7,250 nucleotides of DNA from Wenzhouxiangella sp. (lineage in GTDB: Bacteria; Pseudomonadota; Gammaproteobacteria; Xanthomonadales; Wenzhouxiangellaceae): positions 1 to 7,250 of the forward strand of contig SKZJ01000185.1 of the NCBI GenBank assembly GCA_007127425.1. The letters run 5' to 3'. The position numbers and the translations under genes were made by a program. The number at the start of each line of letters is the position of its first letter. Positions within the stretch are counted from its first letter, which is position 1. Below are positions 1 through 7,216 of this stretch, in pieces. The notes beneath the pieces were generated by a model. That model ran no database searches. It saw nothing but the letters and a program-made list of their open reading frames with translations, and was not told where the DNA came from.

Positions 1-1
1 A

Positions 2-1210
2 AAAGCAGCAATTTCCGACGGCGTCTTTCCCGATGCCGGTGGCCATTTCGGCGTCTTTGGCGGCAAGTTCGTCTCCGAGACTCTCATGCCCGCCCTGGAG
101 GAACTGGAAGCAGCGTGGCGCAAGTACCTGGCCGATCCCGAATTCGTCGCCCGCCTGGATTCGGACCTGGCCCACTTCGTTGGCCGGCCGTCACCGCTTT
201 ACTTCGCCGAGAACCTTTCCGATCGGGCCGGCGGGGCACGCATCGTGCTCAAGCGCGAGGATCTCAATCATACCGGCGCGCACAAGATCAACAACACGGT
301 CGGCCAGGCCCTGCTGGCGAAAGCCATGGGCAAGCAACGCGTGATCGCCGAGACCGGTGCCGGCCAGCACGGGGTGGCCACGGCCACGGTGGCTGCGCGC
401 CTGGGCCAGGACTGCGTGGTCTACATGGGTTCCGAAGACATGCGCCGCCAGGCGGTCAACGTCTACCGCATGAAACTGCTCGGCGCCGAGGTCATCAGCG
501 TCGACTCCGGATCGTGCACGCTCAAGGACGCGCTCAACGAAGCCATGCGCGACTGGGTCACCAATGTCGACGACACCTTCTACGTTCTCGGCACGGTGGC
601 CGGCCCGCATCCGTATCCGGCCATGGTGCGTGACTTCAATGCCGTGGTCGGGCGCGAGGCGCGCACGCAGATGGTTGAAGAGTACGGCTGCCTGCCGTCG
701 GCGCTGGTCGCCTGTGTCGGTGGCGGCTCCAACGCCATGGGGCTGTTCCATCCGTTCATTGCTGACGACGGGGTGGCCATGTACGGTGTCGAGGCGGCCG
801 GGCGCGGCCTCACCGGGCACGAACACGCCGCCAGCCTGTGTGCCGGTCGTATCGGCGTGCTGCACGGTTCGCGGACCTACCTGCTCGACGACGATGCCGG
901 CCAGATCCGCGATACTCATTCAGTTTCCGCCGGCCTGGATTACCCGGGTGTAGGCCCTGAACACGCCTGGCTCAAGGACAGCGGCCGTGCCCGGTATGTC
1001 GGCATCACCGACGCCGAAGCGATGGCTGCATTTCATGAACTGACTCGCCGCGAAGGCATCATGCCGGCACTGGAAAGTGCTCACGCCATCGCCTACGGCA
1101 TGAAGCTGGCCGCGCAGATGAGTGCCGATGACATCGTGCTGGTGAATCTCTCCGGCCGCGGCGACAAGGACATCAACACCGTAGCCGAACTGGAGGGCAT
1201 CGAGTTTTGA
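2..1210 (+). CDS. trpB: Tryptophan synthase beta chain, 5'-truncated by window edge
   Basis: This is the PLP enzyme that joins indole to L-serine to make L-tryptophan, working in the cytoplasm as the beta subunit of the TrpA2B2 complex. The frame is open from base 2 and gives 402 residues; family members have about 400, so only a few N-terminal residues are missing. Residues 15-28 of the visible part (HFG-FGG-F near the start) match the conserved TrpB N-terminus, so the ATG at 86 is internal and not the start. The PLP lysine lies in HTGAHKINN (codon 284-286), the catalytic glutamate in AETGAGQHG (codon 350-352), the phosphate-binding GGGSNA loop is at 719-736, and LSGRGDKD is near the C-terminus. 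The stop codon overlaps the trpA start, as expected for subunits made in equal amounts. Identification is by motif and length and is very secure. Confidence 0.97.
   Translation, partial: KAAISDGVFPDAGGHFGVFGGKFVSETLMPALEELEAAWRKYLADPEFVARLDSDLAHFVGRPSPLYFAENLSDRAGGARIVLKREDLNHTGAHKINNTVGQALLAKAMGKQRVIAETGAGQHGVATATVAARLGQDCVVYMGSEDMRRQAVNVYRMKLLGAEVISVDSGSCTLKDALNEAMRDWVTNVDDTFYVLGTVAGPHPYPAMVRDFNAVVGREARTQMVEEYGCLPSALVACVGGGSNAMGLFHPFIADDGVAMYGVEAAGRGLTGHEHAASLCAGRIGVLHGSRTYLLDDDAGQIRDTHSVSAGLDYPGVGPEHAWLKDSGRARYVGITDAEAMAAFHELTRREGIMPALESAHAIAYGMKLAAQMSADDIVLVNLSGRGDKDINTVAELEGIEF
1192..1197 (+). promoter_or_regulatory. Shine-Dalgarno sequence for trpA
   Basis: GGAGGG lies inside the last codons of trpB, 9 nt before the TTG at 1207. 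It is the best-looking ribosome binding site in the window. It supports the non-ATG trpA start, since no ATG lies near the conserved N-terminus. Confidence 0.75.
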
Positions 1211-2046
1211 ACCGTATCGACGCACGTTTCCGTGAACTGAAGGAAAAGCGCCGGCCGGCACTGGTGCCCTATATTACCGCCGGCTACCCGCATCCCGACG
1301 CCACCGTCCCGGTGCTGCACGCGGCCGTCGCGGCCGGTGCCGACCTGCTCGAGCTGGGTATGCCGTTCTCGGACGTCATGGCCGATGGTCCGGTCATCCA
1401 GGAGGCCTGTGCGCGCGCCCTGGAACAAGGCACCCATCTCGAGGAGGTGCTGGCCATGGTGGCCGAGTTTCGACGTGGCGACGCCCACACGCCGATCATC
1501 CTGATGGGATACACCAACCCGATCGAACGACGTGGACTGGAGCGCTTTGTCGACGAGGCGGCCGACGCCGGTGTCGATGGTCTGCTGATCGTCGATTGTC
1601 CGGCCGAAGAAGCCGGCGACATGCGCGCGACTCTGGTCGAAAAGGGTCTGCACCAGATCTTTCTGGTTGCGCCGACCACGACCGAACGGCGGCTCCAACG
1701 CACCGCGGAATTGGCCGGTGGCTTCATCTACTACGTTTCGATCAAGGGCGTAACCGGAGCTGCAAGCCTGGACACTGATTCGCTTGCCCCCGCCGTGGCG
1801 CGCATCCGCTCTCAGATGGACTTGCCGGTGGCCGTCGGTTTCGGTATCCGCACGCCCGAGCAGGCGGCTGCGACGGCGCAAGCGGCCGATGCCGTGGTCA
1901 TCGGATCGGCGCTGGTCAGCCGACTCGGAGAGTGTCGGGATGCCGAAGCGGCGGTGACGGTTACACGAGAATTTCTTGCTCCCATCCGCGTTGCGATGGA
2001 CAATAACGAGCCCTCACAAGACAAACAACCAACGTTGACTGCCTGA
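1207..2046 (+). CDS. trpA: Tryptophan synthase alpha chain
   Basis: TrpA cleaves indole-3-glycerol phosphate to indole and glyceraldehyde 3-phosphate and passes indole to TrpB. The product has 279 residues. With the TTG at 1207 as start, catalytic Glu falls at 49 (LELGMPFSD), Asp at 60 (ADGP) and the active-site Tyr at 175 ([10 protein letters not shown]), the same numbers as in Salmonella TrpA. This fixes the start well, and a GGAGGG site precedes it. The C-terminal half has the phosphate-binding VGFGI segment and a VVIGSALV strand, as in other TIM-barrel TrpA proteins. The TTG shares its last bases with the trpB TGA (TTGA overlap), so the two are probably translationally coupled. Residues 265-279 form a polar Asn/Gln-rich tail beyond the usual end (about 268 residues), encoded by unusually G-poor DNA. 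The [10 protein letters not shown] form is the one I recall from non-enteric proteobacteria, where enterics have a YLLSRAGVTG form. Confidence 0.97.
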   Translation: MNRIDARFRELKEKRRPALVPYITAGYPHPDATVPVLHAAVAAGADLLELGMPFSDVMADGPVIQEACARALEQGTHLEEVLAMVAEFRRGDAHTPIILMGYTNPIERRGLERFVDEAADAGVDGLLIVDCPAEEAGDMRATLVEKGLHQIFLVAPTTTERRLQRTAELAGGFIYYVSIKGVTGAASLDTDSLAPAVARIRSQMDLPVAVGFGIRTPEQAAATAQAADAVVIGSALVSRLGECRDAEAAVTVTREFLAPIRVAMDNNEPSQDKQPTLTA

Positions 2047-2047
2047 G

Positions 2048-2956
2048 ATGACCTGGTTTCAGAAACTCATGCCCGCGCGCATTCGCACCGAAGGCGGCAA
2101 GAGCCGCAAGGTGCCCGATGGCTTGTGGACCAAGTGCAAGGCCTGCGATGCCGTACTCTACCGTCCCGAGCTGGAGCGCAATCTCCATGTCTGCCCAAAG
2201 TGTGATCACCACATGACGCTGACCGGGCGCGCTCGCCTCGAGGCCTTTCTGGACGAGGGTGATCACGTCGAGCTCGGCGCCGAGCTGTCTCCCGTTGATA
2301 TGCTCAAGTTCCGCGATACCAAGAAGTATCGTGATCGCATCAACGCCAGTCAGAAGGCGACCGGTGAGCGGGATGCGCTGGTTGCCCTGCGTGGCCGCTT
2401 GCTGGAAATGGAACTGGTAGCCTGTGCCTTCGACTTTCGCTTCATGGGTGGATCGATGGGCTCGGTGGTCGGCGAGCGCTTTGCCCTGGCCACGCGCGAG
2501 TGCCTCGAGCATGGCCTGCCGCTGGTCTGTTTCTGCGCATCCGGCGGCGCGCGCATGCAGGAAGGACTGTTCTCGCTGATGCAGATGGCCAAGACTTCCG
2601 CCGGTCTCGCACGAATGGCGGAGGACGGCTTGCCCTACATTTCGGTACTGACACATCCGACCACCGGCGGGGTATCCGCAAGCCTCGGGATGCTGGGGGA
2701 TGTCAATATCGCCGAACCCGATGCACTGATCGGATTCGCCGGCCCGCGCGTTATCGAGCAGACCGTTCGCGAGAAGCTGCCCGAAGGGTTCCAGCGATCG
2801 GAGTTTCTGCTTGAGAAGGGAGCCATCGATCAGATCGTCGACCGGCGTGAACTGCGCCAGCGTATTTACAGCCTGCTGTCGATGCTGCATGGAAGGTCTC
2901 GTGACAGTGTGCAGGAAGGCGAGTTGGTCGACATCTCCGACGAGCAGCAGGACTGA
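2048..2956 (+). CDS. accD: Acetyl-CoA carboxylase carboxyltransferase subunit beta
   Basis: AccD pairs with AccA to move the carboxyl group from carboxybiotin-BCCP to acetyl-CoA, giving malonyl-CoA for fatty acid synthesis. The 302 residues compare with 304 in E. coli. The N-terminus carries the four-cysteine zinc ribbon (C30, C33, C49, C52) inside the conserved LWTKCKACD and VCPKCDHHM segments. The crotonase-like carboxyltransferase core follows, with [12 protein letters not shown] (133-144), [11 protein letters not shown] (163-173), the glycine-rich [14 protein letters not shown] (205-218) and [17 protein letters not shown] (223-239). The N-terminus MTWFQKL corresponds to MSWIERI of E. coli, supporting the ATG at 2048, 1 nt after the trpA stop. 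No Shine-Dalgarno sequence is visible, so initiation probably depends on ribosomes finishing trpA. Its partner accA is not in the window. Confidence 0.97.
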   Translation: MTWFQKLMPARIRTEGGKSRKVPDGLWTKCKACDAVLYRPELERNLHVCPKCDHHMTLTGRARLEAFLDEGDHVELGAELSPVDMLKFRDTKKYRDRINASQKATGERDALVALRGRLLEMELVACAFDFRFMGGSMGSVVGERFALATRECLEHGLPLVCFCASGGARMQEGLFSLMQMAKTSAGLARMAEDGLPYISVLTHPTTGGVSASLGMLGDVNIAEPDALIGFAGPRVIEQTVREKLPEGFQRSEFLLEKGAIDQIVDRRELRQRIYSLLSMLHGRSRDSVQEGELVDISDEQQD

Positions 2957-2972
2957 CGTCGGGTCGCCAGCC

Positions 2973-4235
2973 TTGACCGACCGGGCACTCGCCGACTGGC
3001 TGTCACGACTCGAACGCCGCAGCCCGGAATCCCGCATCGACCTTGGATTGGAGCGGGTCCCTACCGTGTACCGTCGCCTGGTTTCCAGTCAGCCCGACTG
3101 CCCGGTTATTACGGTGGCCGGTACCAACGGCAAGGGATCGGTCGTTGCCATGCTCGAAGCCATGGCCCTGGCCGCCGGGCTCAAGCCTTTCGCTTACGCT
3201 TCACCCCATCTGGTCGACTTCGGCGAGCGCATGCGCGTGGCCGGCGAGCCGGCCTCCGCCGCCGATATTGTCGCGGCGCTGGAGTCGGTCGAGGACGCGC
3301 GCGGCGAGATCGCGCTGACCTATTTCGAGCACATCACGTTGGCAGCCCTGGTGTTGGCGCGGGAGGTGAGCCCGGATCTGATGCTGATGGAAGTGGGGCT
3401 GGGCGGTCGTCTCGATGCGGTCAACGTGATTGATGCCGACGTGGCTGTGATCACCTCGATTGGCCTCGATCATACTGAGTGGCTGGGTCCGACGCGGGCC
3501 GACATCGCGCGCGAGAAGGCCGGTGTGGCGCGTGCCGGGCGCCCGGTGGTCGTGGGGGAGAGACGACGGCCGCCGGCGCTGGATGAGGCATTACAGCGTA
3601 TCGGCGCCGTGCCGGTCATGGCCGGGCGGGATTTCTCCTGGCGATGTGCCCGGGACCACTTGCGCATCCAGGTCGACGAGCGTGTGTTCAAGTTGCCACA
3701 CCCAGCCATGGCCGGGCGCTGGCAGGCGGCCAACGCGGCCTGCGCGGTGGCTGCACTTTCGATGCTCGGGGGTCGTTTGAGGCTGGATGAAGCGGCAATG
3801 GCCCGCGGTCTGACTTCGGCACGTCTTCCGGGGCGCTTTCAGCGCTTGTCCGAGGCGCCGGCCCTGTTTGTCGATGTCGCTCATAACGCGGCCGCTGCTC
3901 GCGAACTGGCAAAGGCGCTGGACGGTTTTTCGGGGCGTAGTTACGCTGTCTTCAGCGCCCTGGCCGGCAAGAATATCCGGGCCATCGGCCGGGCCCTGGA
4001 TGCCTGTTTCAGCGACTGGCTGGTAGCTGGAATCCGTGGCGACCGGGGATTGTCGGCCGCTGCCATCGACGCCGAACTTGCGCAAATTCCTGTTTCCGGC
4101 CGGCGGGAGACGGTAGAATCCGTACCCCGGGCAGTCGAGCTTGCCCTCGAGCGGGCCGGCAAGCAGGACCGGATCGTTGTTTTCGGCTCCTTTCGGACCG
4201 TGGCCGAAGCTTGGCCCACCCTGATGCAGCACTAA
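2973..4235 (+). CDS. folC: Bifunctional dihydrofolate synthase / folylpolyglutamate synthase
   Basis: FolC is a cytoplasmic Mur-ligase-family enzyme. It adds glutamate to dihydropteroate and then further glutamates to reduced folates, using ATP. From the TTG at 2973 the product is 420 residues (E. coli 422). Visible motifs are DLGLERV (23-29), the ATP-binding loop AGTNGKGS (49-56), ASPHLVDFGERMRV (76-89), YFEHITLAAL (117-126), MEVGLGGRLDAVNV (139-152), REKAG with the lysine expected to be carbamylated (K182), the GRWQAANA region (248-255), LPGRFQ (285-290), DVAHN (301-305) and the C-terminal VFGSFRTVAEAW (403-414). The conserved Pro after HN is Ala here. The start is uncertain: MTDRALADWL aligns with family N-termini, but ATG 2889 and GTG 2907 are in frame upstream inside accD, and the GTG has a GGAAGG 10 nt before it. 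The bifunctional activity is inferred from gammaproteobacterial relatives. Confidence 0.94.
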   Translation: MTDRALADWLSRLERRSPESRIDLGLERVPTVYRRLVSSQPDCPVITVAGTNGKGSVVAMLEAMALAAGLKPFAYASPHLVDFGERMRVAGEPASAADIVAALESVEDARGEIALTYFEHITLAALVLAREVSPDLMLMEVGLGGRLDAVNVIDADVAVITSIGLDHTEWLGPTRADIAREKAGVARAGRPVVVGERRRPPALDEALQRIGAVPVMAGRDFSWRCARDHLRIQVDERVFKLPHPAMAGRWQAANAACAVAALSMLGGRLRLDEAAMARGLTSARLPGRFQRLSEAPALFVDVAHNAAAARELAKALDGFSGRSYAVFSALAGKNIRAIGRALDACFSDWLVAGIRGDRGLSAAAIDAELAQIPVSGRRETVESVPRAVELALERAGKQDRIVVFGSFRTVAEAWPTLMQH

Positions 4236-4241
4236 GGCTTT

Positions 4242-4245
4242 AAGG
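4242..4245 (+). promoter_or_regulatory. Shine-Dalgarno sequence for the dedD-like gene
   Basis: AAGG lies 8 nt before the ATG at 4254, in the 18-nt gap after folC. It sits in the second copy of a direct repeat, TAAGGCT (4233-4239 and 4241-4247). The first copy contains the folC stop codon. An 8-bp palindrome, TAGCGCTA, runs from 4247 into the first base of the start codon. Confidence 0.5.
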
Positions 4246-4253
4246 CTAGCGCT

Positions 4254-5171
4254 ATGGACAAGGTTCTCAAACAGCGCCTCATCGGCGCCTCCATCCTGAT
4301 CGCCCTGGCCGTGATTTTCCTGCCGATGCTGTTCGACGGCGGGGAGGATGAGCGCGCCCCGCGTCAACTGGCGCTGGATCTGCCGGAACGCCCGAACGGG
4401 CAGCGTGAGGTGCGCAGGTTGCCGCTCGACCCGGACCAGGCGCGCAGGCCGCCGCGCGAAGCCGAGGCCGAGCCGCCCCCGACGGTGGAGTCCGAACCGG
4501 AGCCGGCACGACCCGACCCGGAACCTGCCGTGACACCGGTGCCGGAGCCTGAACCGGCGATCGAGCCGGATCGGGAGCTTGATACAGAGCCCGAACCCGA
4601 ACCCGAACCCGAACCCGAGCCGATCCCCGATCAGGATCCTGAGCCAGAACCTGATCGCGCGGTTACCGAGGCTGATGCCGAGGGTGATTGGTTGGTCCAG
4701 GTGGCGGTCTTCAGCAACCGGCAGACCGCCGAGCGTATCGGTGCACATCTCGAGGACCTCGGGCACGAAGCCGCGCTGGACTCGCTGACGCGCGACCAGA
4801 GCGAGCTCTGGCGCGTGCGCACCGGCCCTTACGGGACGCGTGCCGACGCCGAGACGGCTCGAGGCCAGATTGCCACCACCGTTGCCGGTGTCGAACCGGT
4901 GGTCCGCTCGACCGGTGGCGCAGCGGCGCCCGAGCGGTCGGGTTATGCCGTGCAGGTGGGGTCGTTCGCCAGTCGCAACAATGCCGACCGGCTGGTCGCC
5001 CAGCTGACCGAACTGGGTCACGATGCGTTCGTGCACTCCGAGGAGTCGGGTGGGCGCACTATTCACCGGGTGCGCGTCGGCAGTTTCGCGGAGCGCGAAC
5101 AGGCCGAGCGGCTACAGGAGAGCCTGCGTGACGAAGCGGGGCTCGAGGGGATCGTGGTCAGTCATCCATGA
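4254..5171 (+). CDS. dedD: DedD-like SPOR-domain cell division protein with two SPOR domains
   Basis: By family and position between folC and cvpA this is the DedD-type inner-membrane protein, which binds glycan strands stripped of side peptides at the septum and helps constriction. The 305 residues comprise a short cytoplasmic end, one membrane helix (about 8-27, then FDGG), a basic stretch, a Pro/Glu-rich periplasmic linker (about 68-135), and two C-terminal SPOR repeats at about 145-218 and 230-304. Each repeat has the VQV--F strand and the RVR-G-[YF] strand typical of SPOR. By eye the two agree at about 23 of 72 positions. E. coli DedD is about 220 residues with a single SPOR domain, so this protein is longer because of the linker and the extra domain. 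The start is supported by the AAGG site and the DedD-like KQRLIGA N-terminus. The stop overlaps cvpA by 4 nt. The symbol rests on synteny and architecture. Confidence 0.87.
   Translation: MDKVLKQRLIGASILIALAVIFLPMLFDGGEDERAPRQLALDLPERPNGQREVRRLPLDPDQARRPPREAEAEPPPTVESEPEPARPDPEPAVTPVPEPEPAIEPDRELDTEPEPEPEPEPEPIPDQDPEPEPDRAVTEADAEGDWLVQVAVFSNRQTAERIGAHLEDLGHEAALDSLTRDQSELWRVRTGPYGTRADAETARGQIATTVAGVEPVVRSTGGAAAPERSGYAVQVGSFASRNNADRLVAQLTELGHDAFVHSEESGGRTIHRVRVGSFAEREQAERLQESLRDEAGLEGIVVSHP
4587..4622 (+). repeat. In-frame hexanucleotide repeat encoding Glu-Pro
   Basis: Six successive GA(A/G)-CC(C/G) units encode Glu-Pro at residues 112-123 of the dedD-like protein. Bases 4590-4613 are four exact copies of CCCGAA, followed by CCCGAG. 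Less regular Pro/Glu codons continue on both sides. The unit is six bases, so gain or loss of copies would lengthen or shorten the linker without shifting the frame. Confidence 0.9.
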
Positions 5172-5680
5172 GCACGGCCGATTACGCGATTCTGGGCATT
5201 TGCCTGGTATCGATGCTGGTCAGCCTGTTCCGTGGTTTCATCCGCGAGGTGTTTTCCTTGCTGGTGTGGGTCGCCGCCGCCTACGCAGCGTTGCAGGCCG
5301 CCGGACCGCTGTCGATGCAGCTTGAGCACCTGATCGAGGTGCCTTCAGTGAGGGTGATCGTCGCCTTCGTCGGCGTGTTCGTATTTGTGCTGGTGGTCGG
5401 CGGGCTGGTCAACTACCTGCTCGGCAGACTGGTGGTGGGTACCGGCCTGAGCGGCACGGACCGGCTTCTCGGCGCAGTGTTCGGTGCCCTCAGGGGTATC
5501 GCCATCGTGACTGTAGGTGTGATTGTGGCGACCTTCACGCCGTTTGTTGAAGATCCCTGGTGGCAGGAGTCGACCCTGCTGCCCGAGTTTGAACGGCTGG
5601 GTATCTGGCTGGTCGGGTTTTTTCCCGAGTCCATACAGGCCTACCTGCCCGTTGAATCCGCAACGGAGACAAAAACCTGA
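5168..5680 (+). CDS. cvpA: CvpA family inner-membrane protein
   Basis: CvpA is named for its need in colicin V production in E. coli; its molecular function is not firmly known, though it has been linked to envelope stress and bile resistance. The 170 residues include four likely membrane helices at about 5-20, 26-45, 61-85 and 102-124. The family signatures [14 protein letters not shown] (22-35) and [13 protein letters not shown] (98-110) are present, and a polar C-terminal tail follows. E. coli CvpA is of similar length (about 160). The ATG overlaps the dedD stop as ATGA. The nearest purine-rich stretch (GAGGGG, 5145-5150) is 17 nt upstream, too far for a normal binding site, so re-initiation by the same ribosome is likely. 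purF begins 1 nt after its stop. Confidence 0.93.
   Translation: MSTADYAILGICLVSMLVSLFRGFIREVFSLLVWVAAAYAALQAAGPLSMQLEHLIEVPSVRVIVAFVGVFVFVLVVGGLVNYLLGRLVVGTGLSGTDRLLGAVFGALRGIAIVTVGVIVATFTPFVEDPWWQESTLLPEFERLGIWLVGFFPESIQAYLPVESATETKT
5665..5668 (+). promoter_or_regulatory. Shine-Dalgarno sequence for purF
   Basis: GGAG lies in the last cvpA codons, 13 nt before the purF ATG. The spacing is longer than ideal. Coupling to cvpA through the TGA-A-ATG junction probably contributes. Confidence 0.45.
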
Positions 5681-5681
5681 A

Positions 5682-7172
5682 ATGTGTGGAATAGTTGGAA
5701 TCGCGGGCCGATCGCCGGTCGCTGCCCGCCTGTATGACGCCATGACCATTCTCCAGCACCGAGGCCAGGATGCTGCGGGGATGACGACGCTGGACAATGG
5801 CCGGATGCGCTCCGCGCGCGGCATCGGCCTGGTTCGGGATGTATTTTCGGAGAAATCGGTCATCGGGTTGACCGGCGACTTCGGGATTGGTCACGTGCGC
5901 TATCCGACGGCCGGGCTGGACCAGCCGGACGAAGCCCAGCCTATGTACGTCAACTCGCCCTGCGGTATCGCCCTTGGCCATAACGGCAATCTCATCAACA
6001 GCGAGAAACTGAGCCGTGAGTTGTTCGAGGAAGACCGGCGCCACATCAACACCGAATCCGATTCCGAGGTGTTGCTCAATTGCCTGGCTCACGAACTCGC
6101 CCAGCACACCCGGAACGGCATCTATCCGGAGGACGTGTTCTCGGCGGTCGATGGCGTCTATCGACGTTGTCGCGGCGGTTATGCCACGGTGGCGGTGATT
6201 GCCGGCGTCGGGCTGCTCGGCTTTCGCGATCCGCACGGCATTCGGCCCATCGTGCTCGGCCGGCGCGAGTCACCGGAGGGGCCGGAGTACATCATGGCCT
6301 CGGAGTCGGTGGTGCTCGATATCCTCGATTTCGAACTGATCGGCGACCTGGCGCCGGGGGAGAGCGTCCTGATCACGCTCGACGGCGAGTTGCACCGGTT
6401 TGTCAGCGAACATGCCCAGGCCTATAGCCCGTGCATGTTCGAGTTTGTCTACTTCGCCCGGCCCGATTCCATGATCGACGACCTGTCGGTCTACAAGGCA
6501 CGCCTGCGCATGGGCGAGGCGCTGGCCGGACGCATCTTGCGCGAATGGCCCGATCATGACATCGACGTGGTCATTCCCGTGCCCGATACTTCGCGCACGG
6601 CCTGTTTGCCACTGGCACACATGCTGGACGTGAAGTATCGCGAAGGCCTGATGAAAAATCGCTACATCGGTCGGACCTTCATCATGCCGGGGCAGGAAGA
6701 GAGAGCCCGGTCGGTGCGACGCAAGCTCAACACCATTTCGCTGGAGTTTCGCAACAAGAACGTGTTGCTGGTTGATGATTCCATCGTGCGGGGAACGACC
6801 TCGAAACAGATCATCCAGATGGCGCGCGAGGCCGGTGCGAAGAAAGTCTACCTGGCGTCGGCATCCCCGCCGGTGCGTTATCCCAATGTCTACGGAATCG
6901 ACATGCCGTCGGCCAGCGAGCTCGTCGCTTCGGGTCGAAGCGAGAGTGAGATCTGTGAGCGGATCGGCGCCGACCGCCTCATTTACCAGGACCTGGCCGA
7001 TCTCGAACGTGCTGTGCGTGGCAAGAACGACAGGTTGACCGGTTTCGACAGTTCCTGCTTCAGTGGCGAGTATGTGACCGGACTGGACGACGGCTACCTG
7101 GAGGCACTGGAGGCAAAGCGGTCGGACGCGATGCGCCAACAGCGGCGTGAAAAGAACGGCAAATCGCTTTAG
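5682..7172 (+). CDS. purF: Amidophosphoribosyltransferase (glutamine PRPP amidotransferase)
   Basis: PurF catalyses the committed step of purine synthesis, making 5-phosphoribosylamine from PRPP and glutamine. The product has 496 residues (E. coli 505). Met1 is followed directly by the nucleophile Cys2 (MCGIVGIAG), so there is no propeptide as in the Bacillus type. The N-terminal Ntn glutaminase domain (about 2-240) has LQHRGQDAAGM (24-34), GHVRYPTAG (70-78), the oxyanion GHNGN (99-103) and SDSEVLLNCLA (126-136). The C-terminal phosphoribosyltransferase domain has the PRPP-binding VLLVDDSIVRGTTS (361-374) and MKNRYIGRTFI (324-334). These residues imply full activity. The frame stays open upstream into cvpA, but the Cys2 requirement fixes the start at 5682. 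No PurR-like palindrome is seen upstream; control presumably acts on the whole transcript and through nucleotide feedback on the enzyme, as known for the family. Confidence 0.97.
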   Translation: MCGIVGIAGRSPVAARLYDAMTILQHRGQDAAGMTTLDNGRMRSARGIGLVRDVFSEKSVIGLTGDFGIGHVRYPTAGLDQPDEAQPMYVNSPCGIALGHNGNLINSEKLSRELFEEDRRHINTESDSEVLLNCLAHELAQHTRNGIYPEDVFSAVDGVYRRCRGGYATVAVIAGVGLLGFRDPHGIRPIVLGRRESPEGPEYIMASESVVLDILDFELIGDLAPGESVLITLDGELHRFVSEHAQAYSPCMFEFVYFARPDSMIDDLSVYKARLRMGEALAGRILREWPDHDIDVVIPVPDTSRTACLPLAHMLDVKYREGLMKNRYIGRTFIMPGQEERARSVRRKLNTISLEFRNKNVLLVDDSIVRGTTSKQIIQMAREAGAKKVYLASASPPVRYPNVYGIDMPSASELVASGRSESEICERIGADRLIYQDLADLERAVRGKNDRLTGFDSSCFSGEYVTGLDDGYLEALEAKRSDAMRQQRREKNGKSL

Positions 7173-7196
7173 AGCCCCCGACAGGGATTCGCAAGG

Positions 7197-7216
7197 CCCT
7201 CGCCTTTGGGCGATGG
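7197..7216. other. Weak inverted repeat after purF
   Basis: TCGCC (7200-7204) can pair with GGCGA (7209-7213) around a TTTG loop. Past one mismatch, CC (7197-7198) can pair with GG (7215-7216). No T-run follows, so it does not look like an intrinsic terminator. The rest of 7173-7250 shows no other clear signal apart from a possible short reading frame. The repeat may be chance. Confidence 0.3.

Noticed and set aside
86..88. ATG at 86 as the trpB start
   Set aside because: The frame is open upstream to base 2 and encodes the conserved HFG-FGG-F-ETL N-terminus of TrpB, so this ATG is an internal methionine.
1961..3037. Minus-strand open frame of 358 codons antisense to accD
   Set aside because: It fully overlaps accD, spans the trpA-accD and accD-folC junctions, has no family motif and no plausible binding site. 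It is a shadow of the codon bias on the plus strand.
3591..5066. Long minus-strand open frame of 491 codons antisense to folC and dedD
   Set aside because: It lies opposite two well-supported genes, shows no recognisable domain, and its Gly-Phe repeat is simply the reverse reading of the Glu-Pro hexamer. Long antisense frames are common in GC-rich coding DNA.
5523..5681. N-terminal extension of purF into cvpA
   Set aside because: PurF needs Cys directly after the initiator Met as the glutaminase nucleophile. The ATG at 5682 provides this, and the extension overlaps cvpA and has no conserved look.
6270..7139. Minus-strand open frame of 289 codons antisense to purF
   Set aside because: It lies wholly opposite the conserved PurF domains and reads as a His/Asp/Gly/Val-rich mixture with no domain. 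It is a GC-bias shadow.
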